Under the pieces are notes generated by a model. It was not told where the DNA came from, did no database searches, and saw nothing but the letters and a program-made list of their open reading frames with translations. Both the position numbers and the translations under genes were made by a program. Positions 21,971-33,094 of a stretch of DNA of 64,000 nucleotides are shown piece by piece. The stretch covers positions 74,720,953 through 74,784,952 of the forward strand of contig OZ024827.1 of assembly GCA_964016985.1 (NCBI GenBank). The letters run 5' to 3'. This DNA comes from Anodontia alba. Lineage: Eukaryota > Mollusca > Bivalvia > Lucinida > Lucinidae. Position 1 is the stretch's first letter. Each line of letters starts with the position of its first letter.

Positions 21971-23660
21971 CTATTTTTAGCTCTGGCAACCATTTTGTTC
22001 AGCAAAACAGAACAGTTTTAGCAATTTTGGCAAAGAGGAACATTGATGTGAAATTATTTTGAAATCTTGCCACTGGCCATGGAGATGTCATTTAAAGGTT
22101 TTTCTATTTTTAGCTCTGGTGACCATTTTGTTGAACCATTTTGGCAATTTTGTTAAAGGGGGATAAGAAGAACATTTCTGTGAAATCATTTTGAAATCAG
22201 GCCATTGGCCGAGGAGGAGATGTTTAAAGGTTTTTTTTCTATTTTTAGCTCTGGCGGCCATTTTGTTCAGCCGAGCAGAACATTTTTAGCAATTTTGGTA
22301 AAGGGCCATGAGAGGAACACTTCTGTGAAATTACTTTGAAATCAGGACACTGGCTGTGGAGGAGATGTCTTTTAAAGGTTTTCTATTTTTAGCTCTTGCC
22401 GTCATTTTGTTCAGCCAAGCGGAGCCATTTTAACAATTTTGGTTGAGGGCCATTGGTGGAATACTTCTGTGCAAATATTTTGAAATCGGGCCATTGGCCA
22501 AGGACTAGATGTCATTTGAAGATTTTTCTATTTATAGCTCTGGCAGCCATCTTGTTCAATGGAGCAGAACCATTGCGGCCATCTTGGATTTTTGATCGAC
22601 ACAAATTTAGCTTGTTTCGATCCAGAAGTCATTCTGTTGCTAAAGAGCAAGTTTCGGTTCAAAGTGATGTCGAAAATTGATTTTCAAGATGGCGGCTGTG
22701 ATGGCCATCTTGGATTTTCTATCAGCTCAGTTAGCTAATTTTCGTCTCATAAGTGCCCTAATGCTCATCATCAAGTTTCGATTCAACTGAATTATAGAGG
22801 AGTTGTCCAAAATATGAATTCTCAACATTTTTTCCATATAAATATATGGTGCCCTTACAAATGCATGGGAAGCAAATTTGACCTTGCCGTAAAAAGGTCA
22901 AATGTCAATGTAGGACCATCATTTTATCAATTTTGGTAGATCTCCTGTCCCCGAGGATTTGTGCAAAGATAAAGCCTCAGGGCTTATTTGGTTCTGGAGA
23001 AGAAGATTTTTAAAGGTGCTTACCATATATGGGCTGGGCAGCCATCTTGGTCAATGGACCATGACCATTTAGCAATCTTTCGTTTCCCGCAACCAAAGGA
23101 GGCTCCACATGAAACTTGAGCAACATTGGTCCAGAGGCTTCAGAGGAGAAGTCCTTTGAAATTCGCAACATTTTTCCCATACAAATGTATGGGGCCCATA
23201 CAAATGCATATGGAAGCAAACTTGACCTCGCCATAAAAAGGTCAAACGACAATGTACGCCCATTATTTTAGCAACTTTGGTAGACCTCCCGTCCCTGATG
23301 ATTTGTGCAAAGATTCAGCCCCAAGGCATCCTCTGTTCTGGAGAAGAAGATTTTCAAACGTTTTTACCATATATGGGCATGGTGGCCATCTTGGTCAATG
23401 GACCGCAACCATTTTAGCAATTTTTCGTTCCCCCAGTCTAAGGAGGCTCCACATGAAATTTGAGCAACACTGGCCCAGAGGCTTCAGCGGAGAAATCATT
23501 TGAAATTCACAATCTTTCGTTCCCCCAACCAAAGGAGGCTCCACATGAAACTTGAGCAACATTGGTCCAGAGGCTTCAGAGGAGAAGTCGTTTGAAATTC
23601 TCAACATTTTTCCCATACAAATGTATGGTGCCCATACAAATGCATAGGGAAGCAAATTTG
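21715..23660. repeat. Compound tandem repeat region
   Basis: It starts AGAGGCCCACGGGCCATAAC. From about 21970 to 22560 units of ~145 bp carry TATTTTTAGCTCTGGC and CCATTTTGTTCAGC. From about 22900 to 23650 longer units carry GATTTGTGCAAAGAT, CTGGAGAAGAAGATTTT, CATATATGGGC and CCACATGAAACTTGAGCAAC. The last modules are the reverse of 7605-7890. Short frames on both strands are translated repeat. Confidence 0.75.
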
Positions 23661-23779
23661 ACCTCGCTCAACATACATTGTAGCTATATTTTGTTTAAAA
23701 GACTAATGCATTTTAAAAATCAGCAGGTACATCTTGAAATGAGTAGCTCAAATCATTTGTCATAGACAAAAGGAGTTTG

Positions 23780-23935
23780 CAGATAAATATTTTTCTTATT
23801 TCTCTATGAAAACATACGTTGTGGTACTCACTAAAAGTGCCTCAGTGACATATATTTCATGGAGAAATAAGATAAATATCAACATCTTTTGGTTAAAAAA
23901 AAAACACACAAAAAAAAAACACTTTTTTGAAGCTA
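23780..23935. repeat. Family A palindrome
   Basis: TTCTCTATGAAAACATACGT, GGTACTCACTAAAAGTGCCT, then ATTTCATGGAGAAATAAGA. Confidence 0.7.
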
Positions 23936-23982
23936 TGAATATACGGACAGTGAAGATCACAACAAATCTGACTCTACATTAA

Positions 23983-24340
23983 ACTGGCTCCAGTCTCCAG
24001 TGACTAAATATTTTTCATCTAATCCTGTTTAATAATCCACTAGAATAAAAACAAAATAAATATCTTGACTATAAAGGATGGTTCTAGTGACCAGCCTTTA
24101 TAGTCATGATATTATTTTAATAATCCACTAAAATAAAACCAAAATAAATATCATGACTATAAAGGCTGGTCTAGTGACCAGCCTTTATAGTCATGATATT
24201 ATTTTGGTTTTATTTTAGTGGATTATCAAACTAGACCAGCCTTTATAGTCATGATATTTATTTTGGTTTTATTTTAGTGGATTATCAAACAGGATTAGAC
24301 GAAAAATATTTAGTCACTGGAGACTGGAGCCAGTCTAACT
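23983..24340. repeat. Nested fold-back: inverted repeats within inverted repeats
   Basis: The outer arms (GGCTCCAGTCTCCAGTGACT onward at left; its complement at right) enclose four copies of a module AATAATCCACTAAAATAAAA / GACTATAAAGGCTGGT in alternating orientation. The whole would fold into a branched hairpin. No coding potential. Confidence 0.88.
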
Positions 24341-24481
24341 CTACATCTGCAAAGTCTTATATCTGTTTACACAACGTATGTAGGGAGGACGAAAGGCCTG
24401 CTTAAACTACCCAAGTGCAGGATGACCTGAACCTACAGTATCATTTATGCTCATAGACACCTTTTCCCTTGATGTAGATCT

Positions 24482-24795
24482 TTGTTTGTATTGAGGTTTT
24501 ACGGCCCAGACAACCCAATGGGGTCATGTTGAGTGCAGTCAGTTTACCTAACCACACATTTACTGGGCAGGCCTAGTCCTCTAAGCTAGTTAACCAGTAT
24601 TGTGCACATTCTATTACCAGAAACTGACAACTGCTCTTCTTGAATCACTGGATCACTGGAAGGGAGAGAATGACCGTAGAAAATATTTCATGATAAATCT
24701 CCACAAAAGAATGTTGTCAACTCGGCAGGGGTCGAACTGGCAACCTCCAGATCACCAGTCCGATGTGCATCCAAGTGAGCCATCGAGGCCTGCTA
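24482..24795 (-). mobile_element. SINE-1 copy
   Basis: Read on the minus strand it begins at the tRNA-like head (GGTCGCGGGTTC-type B box, here diverged to TTGCCAGTTCGACCCC) and ends with AAAACCTCAATACAAACAAA. A family-A fragment adjoins its left-strand end. Confidence 0.82.
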
Positions 24796-24812
24796 TTTAT
24801 GTGGCTCTGACA

Positions 24813-25010
24813 GAGAATATGCAAATAAACATTTTTCTTATGTCGTCATAAAAACCTGTTTTGTGGGGTCTCATTAGAAGTGCCTCTCTGACCAGAGTCA
24901 CTTCTAATGAGGCACTTCTGATGAGAACCCACAACATAGGTTTTAATAGAGTAATAAGAAAATAATCCAAGAATTGTCATCAAATACTCCTCTTTAACTC
25001 CTCCGCTGCT
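24813..25010. repeat. Family A palindrome with duplicated arm
   Basis: GGGTCTCATTAGAAGTGCCT is followed by ACTTCTAATGAGGCACTTCTGATG, so part of the right arm is repeated. Confidence 0.75.
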
Positions 25011-25224
25011 GCTGCTTTCCCAATTGTACATTTGTACATGTACCAGTATCTGTAGAGGGTAGAGTTAAGATACAAATGTCCTCTTTTTGTGTTAAAAATT
25101 TTATTCAACAATAACAAATAAAAACAGTAACATTGTTTATTTGATTATGGAATGAAAGACATATGTAATGCATTGTGGGAATTGTATGATGTGCAACAAA
25201 AAAAGGACCCTTATGCTATTTGCA

Positions 25225-25375
25225 GACAATGCCGGCCCAGATCAGGACCTTCGTTGTCTGCTTACAGAACCAACGGATACTGTAGTATATGTCAACAAAC
25301 AGAGAATGTCCAGATCAGACTGCACGGTGAGTATGCTGATCTGGACCGTCGCTGTTCACATATGACATAAGAGCC
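25225..25375. repeat. Repeat with CAGACTGCACGG / GCTGATCTGGA word
   Basis: AGACAATGCCGGCCCAGATC, CAGATCAGACTGCACGGTGA, ATGCTGATCTGGACCGTCGC, then CACATATGACATAAGA. Related fragments are at 10555-10620, 35200-35355 and 42670-42745. Confidence 0.65.
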
Positions 25376-25530
25376 CTTTCCCATGTTGTGCATCATGTGC
25401 AAAAAAAGTAAAGATTTACTTAAGGGGAATGCATACACCTCTTAGAGAACTAACTCTTACATGGAAGTATTTACCTCCCTTCCTGTTGGGGCAACTCCTA
25501 AAGGATTTGCTCTGACAGGGCTACCTTTTT

Positions 25531-25790
25531 TAACCCTAGTCCTGCTGAGACCAGATATGCCCTGCTTTTGCAAACATTGTAGAGTCCTGCTGAGCCCTGA
25601 TATGCCCTGCTTTTGCAAACAGTGTAGATCCAGATCAGTTGGCTTCTAAAGAAGCCAACTGATCTGGATCTGCACTGTTTGCCATTCAGCATTTGAATTT
25701 GTATCAACAATCTGGATCAAGTAATCTGACTGGCTGAAAATTAGAAGTGGGCATGGCATCTTAATTTATTCAGCAGGACAAGGGTCAAAA
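25531..25790. mobile_element. Family D MITE with duplicated left end
   Basis: TTAACCCTAGTCCTGCTGAG is followed about 45 bases later by a second GTCCTGCTGAGCCCTGATAT, then the core and the CAGCAGGACAAGGGT right end. Confidence 0.85.
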
Positions 25791-26139
25791 GGAGAAAATT
25801 TGATCCTCCATGGAACGGATTCTTTCCTTTAAGCATAGCCCTCTTTCTCCTCATTCTTGCAAGGTTTTAAATGTAAGGAAGACAATGTCCTGTCTACAAA
25901 AGTTATCTCCATTTGCAAAACAGCAACAAAATCTCCCAGGTGTATTATTCACCTTAATAATATAATGTACTATAGAGCACAGGGAAAGTGTACAACATGT
26001 CCAGACAGTGTGGACTGGCCTGGATGTTTCCATATGGAAAGTGTTGGTTTCCCCACAATGAACTTCATATAAATTAACATACAATTAATCACAGCTCGTG
26101 ACAGGATGTTCCTTTCAACCATTTAAGTATTGATTTATT
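25791..26139. other. No gene seen
   Basis: Overlapping short frames on both strands near 25851-26084, with no domain and no repeat match that I can see. Confidence 0.45.
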
Positions 26140-26275
26140 TATTTCTCCACAAACATATGTTGTGGTGCTCATCAGAAGTGCCTTGGCCAAGGCACTTCTG
26201 ATGAGAACCCACAACATATGTTTTGTTGAGAAAGAAGAAAAATATTTATCTGGATATTCCTCTTATCTAGAGCTA
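26140..26275. repeat. Family A palindrome
   Basis: ATTTCTCCACAAACATATGT, GTGCTCATCAGAAGTGCCTT / AAGGCACTTCTGATGAGAAC, then TGTTTTGTTGAGAAAGAAG. Confidence 0.88.
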
Positions 26276-26602
26276 AGATAATACAACGTAATTAAACTAA
26301 CCTTAAGTCACACAAGATACCCTTCCAAACAGGCCAATTTATACAGTGACAGCCCAAATAAGCATGCATATATAGAACTTTTTCGTGGCCCGTAAATACT
26401 AAAGAATCCAGTACGCCTCCAGTTCTAAACAAATACCCCATTCAGACTGTGAAGATGTGCAGGCCAGTGTAGGCCCTTATTCTCTGTGTAAGGATGAGGG
26501 TTCACTTACAGTGTCCTAAATATTTGGACAGATATGATGCCTGAACAAACAGTGTAGCCGGGTACACTTTAGTGTGTGACATGGCTGATATGACAATCTG
26601 AT

Positions 26603-26819
26603 TACCCTTTAGAGCACTTAACAAAATTGTAGCAGATGACATTCTAAATTTTTATTATTATTTTTCAGAGATAATAAAACTTGGCATTTCATGTGAATTG
26701 TTGTCATGGCAGACAATTGAAAACAATTCACATGAAATGTCATCTTATTTTTCTCTGAAAAATACAAAAATAAATGTCATATGCTGCAGTTTTGATTTGA
26801 TTAGTACTTTAAGGGTTAA
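26603..26819. mobile_element. Family B MITE
   Basis: TTACCCTTTAGAGCACTTAA to TAGTACTTTAAGGGTTAA with core AATAAAACTTGGCATTTCAT. Confidence 0.82.
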
Positions 26820-27044
26820 CATATACACCAAATTTGCCCTCGGGATAGATAGCACTTTTTTTTTTTCAATCAAAAAGTATTGATATATTTTCTTATCACA
26901 TATTCATTACTATATTTGGCATGATAACCTACCTACCTTTTGTATATGAAATAATGTGTGTCCCATACCCTGGATACAATGTCAGCGGGTACAGATGCGG
27001 GTACTTATAACCGGAAACAATGTATTTTGAAGGGAAAGTGGTTA

Positions 27045-27590
27045 CTGTAAAACACTTATATTTGGCGGCCATTTTATTTTGGCGCTATTGGCGGTCAAGG
27101 AAAAAAAATAAATAAAAACTGCCAGTAAAGATCAAATAGCACAAGAGAACAATAACAAATTGGCAGAAATATATTCCAATACACATTGAAAGTATGATGT
27201 AGGGCAATACAATGTCAATCTTCGTTAAAGTCATAGCTTAAGGTATTTAAAGTAAAACACTGAGATGATTCTCATTGACAATAACTTGATAATTGAATAA
27301 CTGACATGTTTATTTAATGGACCAGTGTGTAATTAAATAACAATAGAACTGATTTGTATTCACTCACACACCAATAACAATGTAATGCGTAAAACAGTTG
27401 AAAATCACCGTGTATCATTTGCAAATCACCGTGCAGAACCCGTATACATACGACACACAGGCCTACATAAGATATTGCCTTTTTTGTTTTTTTTTTGGAA
27501 ATCAAAAATACGTCAAAATATAAATCCACCAATTGGTCCACTCATAGAAAATGCCAAAATTTGCTGCCGCCAAATTTAAGTGTTTTATAG
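27045..27590. mobile_element. 546-bp TIR element with TA flanks
   Basis: The left end CTGTAAAACACTTATATTTG and the reversed right end CTATAAAACACTTAAATTTG are inverted repeats of about 24 bp, both continuing into GCGGC. TA lies directly outside each end. No transposase frame. Likely a Tc1/mariner-type non-autonomous element; the superfamily is an inference from TA. Confidence 0.8.
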
Positions 27591-27929
27591 TATCTGATTG
27601 CCCAATCTGAAAACCAGAAGCAGTGTATTTTGATCCAACAAGGGTTATCAGCCTGCATGCGATGATATGGTGACATTGTAAATAACATGATATATCGGAT
27701 GTGATGTTACACGCATTTGGGCTTGAATCATCATCTGTTTTATCATTTTATGGTGCTTTTGGACTTCCAAAACAGTTAGAAGCAGATTTGAATATGTGAT
27801 AAATGGTATTTTAGTTATCGAACTCTTTATCAACCCTCAACCATTATCTGCCCTCAGACTTAAGCCTTCAGGCAGATAATGGGGTCTAGGGTTGATACTT
27901 GGGCGATAATCAAAACCCAATGTGATAAT

Positions 27930-28680
27930 CTCTAATTATTTCTCTATAAAAAAACGTAATTTCAGGTACTCATTAGAAGCCCCTTGGTGAGTACCCAAAA
28001 CATATGCTTTCATGGAAAAATTAAAAATACATATTGGTCTCATGTACTCACAACACATATTTTCCTGGAGAAACACGAAAGAAAAAAAACAAAAAAACAT
28101 GGGTAGTCATTAGAAGCTATGTGAGGCACTTCTAATGAATACCCAGCTAGCCTCGGTGGCTCAGTTGCATGCGCCGTCCGACTGGAGACCAGGAGGTCGC
28201 GGGTTCAACCCCCGCCAAGGTCGGCAACATTCTTTCATGGAGATTGATCATGAAATATTTTCTACGGTCATTCTCTCCCTTCCGCTGATTCAAGAAGGGC
28301 AGTTGTCAGTTTCTGGCAAAAGAATGTGCACAATACTGGTTAACCGCTTAGAGGACTAAGCCTGCCCAGTAAACGTGTGGTTAGGTAAACTGACCGCGCT
28401 CGACATGACCCCATTGGGTTGACTGGGCCGTAAAACCTCAACACAAACAAATAATGAATACACCATGTTTTTATGGAGAACTGGAGAGAATTATCATCAA
28501 TTACTCCTCCTTTATAAGTCCTCTGCTTCAGTGAAGGTACTTCTAATGAGTAATTCTGAGGTAATTTTCTCCAGTTCTCCATAAACAGGTGGGTACTCAT
28601 TAGAAGTGCCTTGCCAAGCTTCTAATAACATGTTTTTATGGAGTACTGGAGAAAATTATCCCAAAATGATCACCAAATAC
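27930..28680. repeat. Family A palindromes, interrupted by a SINE
   Basis: Several family-A arms (GTACTCATTAGAAGCCCCTT, CACTTCTAATGAATAC, GGGTACTCATTAGAAGTGCC) occur in a row. One is split at 28142 by the SINE-1 copy at 28143-28451. Confidence 0.75.
28143..28451 (+). mobile_element. SINE-1, full-length copy with 10-bp target duplication
   Basis: TAATGAATAC flanks both ends (28133-28142, 28452-28461). The head is tRNA-like with a pol III A box TGGCTCAGTTGC (28157-28168) and B box GGGTTCAACCCC (28201-28212). The body contains GAATGACCGTAGAAAATATT-type sequence on the opposite strand, and the 3' end is AAAACCTCAACACAAACAAA. This copy defines the family at 309 bp. Confidence 0.9.
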
Positions 28681-28686
28681 TCATCT

Positions 28687-28895
28687 TAAACACTTTGCAT
28701 GCTGGAAAAAAAATTTCAGCAGATGACATTTTGAAATATTTTTTTTTATTTTTCCTAGAAAATAGGATTTGACACTACATGCAAATTGTCCTTAGGAGAC
28801 AATTTGCATGAAGTGTCAGATCTTATTTTGTACGAAAAATAAGAAAAATATCAGTTTGTCATCTGCTGAATCTGCCCATAGAGGGGTAAGTGTTA
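28687..28895. mobile_element. Family C MITE
   Basis: TTTGCATGCTGGAAAAAAAA, hairpin GATTTGACACTACATGCAAA / TTTGCATGAAGTGTCAGATC, then GGGGTAAGTGTTAAC. Confidence 0.85.
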
Positions 28896-29349
28896 ACAAG
28901 TACTCTAACTTAAGGTGTCTGAATACTTAGGGTAAATAATGTATGTCCAACTGACAAATGGATGTTGATAACATCAGATTTCATTCAACATAATGTAACG
29001 ATATTATAAAAATAAATTAAAGCCATGGTTATATAAATATGAGCCCCTCCAAACAGAAATCAATTATTTTTTGTCTAAGAAAATTTTCATTCCATCTTAA
29101 ATGAGATGTGTGCGCATGTGCCGGACAGTTATGTTGCTGTTTCTGTCGAGAGCAGTCGTGTTCTTTACCGGAGAAAATTATTGATCCGAGATCAATTTTT
29201 ATGTGAAAATTTATAATTTTTTCCAGTGGAATTTATTGGATATACATTAATTTTAGCTGCTGTGTCGGTAAGTTTGGCGTTTGTTGCCAAGTTTAGAAGT
29301 GAGAAGTGTTTGTTTCTTCACACACGTGGTGTAAAAGGTGTGTGTTGGC

Positions 29350-30720
29350 TCAAAATGACAGAGAAGTCGTCCAACATAGTTGGAGTAATTTCATGGAAAT
29401 GTACATCTAGTTCAGACATGAACACTGAAAGTAAGAAAGGCAAACAACCAGCAGCCAAAAACAGTCGAAAGAATCTGGTGCAGATTCCTTATCTCAAATG
29501 GACTTGCGTAAAAAGTCCAATAAAACAGAAAAATCTCAAAGTGTGGACTCACTGGAAAGTACACAAATAAAAATGTTGGAGACTATTAACAGTATTCAGT
29601 CTATGCTGATGAAACAAAATGCTCATATGTCACAGCAAGAAAATGCTCGTATGTCACAATGAGAAGCCCAAATGAAAGAACTCTCTGATAAATGAGCAAA
29701 CTTTGAGTATTATGAGGACAAAGAAAATTGTAAGGATTTGTTGCATTATGATGATCCATGTATTCAGGTGGAAGAGAATAAGATGAATGTAAATCCCCTG
29801 AGGAGGACAAGAACAATAATAGCCGTTTTAAGCTTATGGCAAAAAGGTTTAAAGTTTTAGAATGTTGGGTTGTCAATACAGATAGCACTTTAGCTGAGAC
29901 AGTTACAGATTTATTCAGGAATGGTGTTAATGAAGAACGTAATGCTGAGTTAGTGAAAGATGAAATTTACAGTAGACCAGCAAACTGTGATGGGTTAGTA
30001 GTGGTCAAAGTAAATCAGTTGATTTGGGATGCTGTTTCAGCATCGGCACATATTTGTGACAGAAAAATGCAAAATATTGAAACTTCTGTTGTTAAAACTA
30101 CAAGTTTTTAAAAGTTGTGGACAAATTAGCAATTATTGAGAGTCATCAGGCATCTGAAGCTTTTGGGCCTCTTATTGACAGTTGTAATGATGTGTTAGCA
30201 TTAATAGGCCATGCAAACTTATATGAATCTGTCTCTATGGGAGACAGATTCATATAAGTCCTTGACTTTTTTCTGAATCCCAGTTGAAATATGTTTATAT
30301 TGATATGTATTGTATCTGTATTTACAAATAAAATAGGTTAAACTGAACAGGCAAATTAATTTGAGTAGGAAAGACCTTTTGTGCCTTGATCTTAAACCTG
30401 AATACAGGCATCTGTTTGGGGATGATGTATCTAAGTCTGTAAAAGAGACTGAAGACTGCTAAAAAATTAGCCATTGGATGTTTCAGAATAGGTCTGTAAG
30501 AGGTGTTCTTAGAAGGAGAACAGCTTGAGTATCCTGGTTCCAAGGTGGTTATAGCAGAGACACTCGGGGCCGTCCATCACAGATGGTTATCACAACAGTA
30601 CTTCAAATTCCAGTGGTAATGAGCCAAAAAGCCCTCAGACAAGAGGAAGCGTGGGGAGGTATTGGTCACAGTACCGACAGTAAAGGAGATGAGTGAAAAA
30701 TTCTAAGTAAGTCGATTGAG
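29350..30720 (+). pseudogene. DIRS-B gag (ORF1) remains
   Basis: The N-terminal part has SKKGKQPAAKNSRKN and a coiled-coil-like stretch with MLETINSIQSMLMKQNAHM. A second stretch (29836-30111) reads VNEERNAELVKDEIYSRPANC and VNQLIWDAVSASAH, a pattern I recognise from ORF1 proteins of invertebrate DIRS/Ngaro elements (RPxNC followed by VNxxIW). The remains continue in another frame as ESHQASEAFGPLIDSCNDVL. Interrupted by several stops and by a 44-bp perfect hairpin at 30218-30259. Gag is presumed to package the RNA. Family assignment rests on motif order and the downstream RT and YR. Confidence 0.72.
30218..30259. repeat. 44-bp perfect hairpin inside the gag pseudogene
   Basis: ACTTATATGAATCTGTCTC is followed by three bases and then GAGACAGATTCATATAAGT. 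It interrupts the gag frame right after GHANLYE. Confidence 0.85.
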
Positions 30721-30845
30721 TAATTAATATATCGATGAATGGAAAAAAACAAGTGACCAAAATATTTTAGATATAGTAGAACACTGTCACATTGATTTTT
30801 CACTGGATGATACTGGAAATCAAAATACAGGTAGATGTCAATATA

Positions 30846-31219
30846 GGGATCAAACACGGTTTTTCATACCTTAACATTCGCCAGGTCCCGTGGGAGGTGT
30901 TGAAAACCGAGGCCAAAGGCCACGGTTTTCAACACCTCCCAAGGGACCTGGTGAATGTTAATGCATTGTGATTATTTCTTGCACTATTTTGTTTCGCCTT
31001 TTCACCGATGTCTCGTGAATGCAATTTCCATGGAATATGCTCGTTCTAGGGCCGGGCAGTACACATCTCGTAACGGCAGCAAATCCGTGGCCCTGGTACG
31101 ATCATATTGAAAGTTGCGTAGTGGTGCATTAACAGTGCGTGAATTGCCTTGTTAATAAATGGCTTTTCGCCGGTTAATGCACGGCTGTTAATAATGTGAG
31201 ACACTGCTTTTTATGCAAT
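30846..31219. mobile_element. 374-bp insert in DIRS-B, flanked by AATATA
   Basis: AATATA occurs at 30840-30845 and 31220-31225; joining across it restores a continuous coding frame around Q-Y. Inside is an 89-bp near-perfect palindrome (30873-30961) with arms TTAACATTCGCCAGGTCCC and centre GGCCAAAGGCC. No clear terminal inverted repeats. Confidence 0.75.
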
Positions 31220-32418
31220 AATATAAGTTTAATGAAAAAGAAATGAGCAGTATTGAAAATGAAATACAAAAGTTGGTGGAGATGAATGTGATTAATAAAG
31301 CTGATCCAGTGAAAAATCAAGTGCTTTCACCAATTTTATTAAGACCAAAAATATATGGAGAATATAGAATGGTGTTAAATTTTTAAAAAAATGACTAAAT
31401 ACATTACATAGAGACATTTTAAAATGGAAACTTTTGAGAAAGCATTAACATTAGTTACACCAGGTACAAAGTTTGGAAGTGTTGATCTGAAACATGCATA
31501 TTATTCAATAAAAATTACTGAGGAACAGCAAAAATATTTTCGACTCATTTTCAACGGCATTACTTATCAATATACATGTACTTGCTTGGCAAATGGGGTC
31601 TCAGTTGGTCTGAGATTATTCGCTAAACTTATGCAAGCAGTTTATACGAAACTTAGAAATGATCAGGAATGTACAAAAAATATACAAGCTACAAGTGATT
31701 TAATGACACAGGTTGGATTTATGATAAATGTGGAAAAATCTGCACTTATACCAACCACCAGAATTATTTATTTATCAAATATAGTAGATTCAGAGAAAAT
31801 GTTAGTGGAACTGCCTGAGCATAGGCAGGAAAAGCTTATTCAAGTGTGTAAAGATTTATTTAACAAATCTATAGCAAGTATTAGAGAAGTTGCTATGGTA
31901 ATTGGATTGATAGTTGCTAGCTTGTCAGCTGTAGACTATGGCAAATTACATTATAGACAGTTAGAAAGTGAAAAAGTTCAAGCATGGAAAACTAAGAAAG
32001 GCAATTATAATGCAATTATGCCAGTATCAGAAAGCATGAAAAAAGAAATTTCTTGGTGGATTAAAAATGTCAAGTCTCAGTTATTTATACAGATGCTTCA
32101 TTACAAGGTTATGAAGCAAACTTGCAGGATATTAAAATAGGTGGTAGATGGACTTCGACATAGCGTTTATTGCATATAAATACTCTAGAATTGTTAGCAA
32201 TCTTTTATGCACTGAAGGCTTTTCAATCAAAAATACATGCAAAGCATGTAAAGGTACTTTGTGACAACACAACCGCAAACTATATCAACAATATGGGCAG
32301 TTTGAAGTCACAACAGTGTAAAAAAATAGCACAGATATTTGGAACTGGTGTATTAAGCATGGTAGTTGGATTACATGTTCAAATAACCTAAGCAAAGAAA
32401 AATACAGATGCTGATCTG

Positions 32419-32660
32419 GGCCCAGTTGTTCAAAGCGTTGTTAGCTTAACGAGCTCGTTAAGGGTCATTTCGTTAACTGTTTTAGCAGAATCAATATACA
32501 ATATGCTGATATTTTTTGCTGAAAAAATGTGAGTAGCTTTTGCAATGCAAAAGCTACTCACATTTTTTCAGCAAAAAATTTCAGCATATTTGCGTATCAT
32601 TCGATGTAAATTTTAACGAATCGTTAACTAACGACATCGTTAGTTTTGAACAACTGGGCC
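32419..32660. mobile_element. Family F MITE with CTG flanks, inside DIRS-B
   Basis: GGCCCAGTTGTTCAAA at left and its complement at right, CTG directly outside both (32416-32418, 32661-32663). The inner hairpin is GTGAGTAGCTTTTGCA around ATGC. A 3-bp CTG (CWG) duplication fits PIF/Harbinger elements. Confidence 0.88.
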
Positions 32661-33094
32661 CTGGCTTCCAGGAGGTTTAATGACAATTTAGAATTGAAGT
32701 TAGATAAGAAAATATTTGCTAAAATGTGTGACAGATGGGAAAACCTATCTTGATTGTTTGCATCAAGAATAAATGCTCCGGTTTCAAAATACTGTTCTTG
32801 GAAGTCAGATCACAAATGTATTTATGTTGATGCATTCACAATCAGTTGGGAATAGTGAATATGGTATATCTTTTCCCATCTTTCAGTTTGTTAGGACGGA
32901 GCATTCAGATTTTGAAGGAGGACAAGGTCAGGGGCATATTGTTAGCTCCACTTTGGAAAACTCAACCTTGGTTGCCAAGACACATGGAACTTTTAGTAGG
33001 TATACCAGTATTAATTCAAAAGAGGAAGGAATTACTAAAACTTCCACATCAGATTGTAGACTATCCACTAGCAAAGAAAATGCATTTGATTGCA

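Noticed and set aside
21715..23660. Short frames at 22453-22680, 23010-23252 and 23252-23503 as exons
   Set aside because: Their protein words repeat several times in the tandem units and also occur reversed at 7608-7886.
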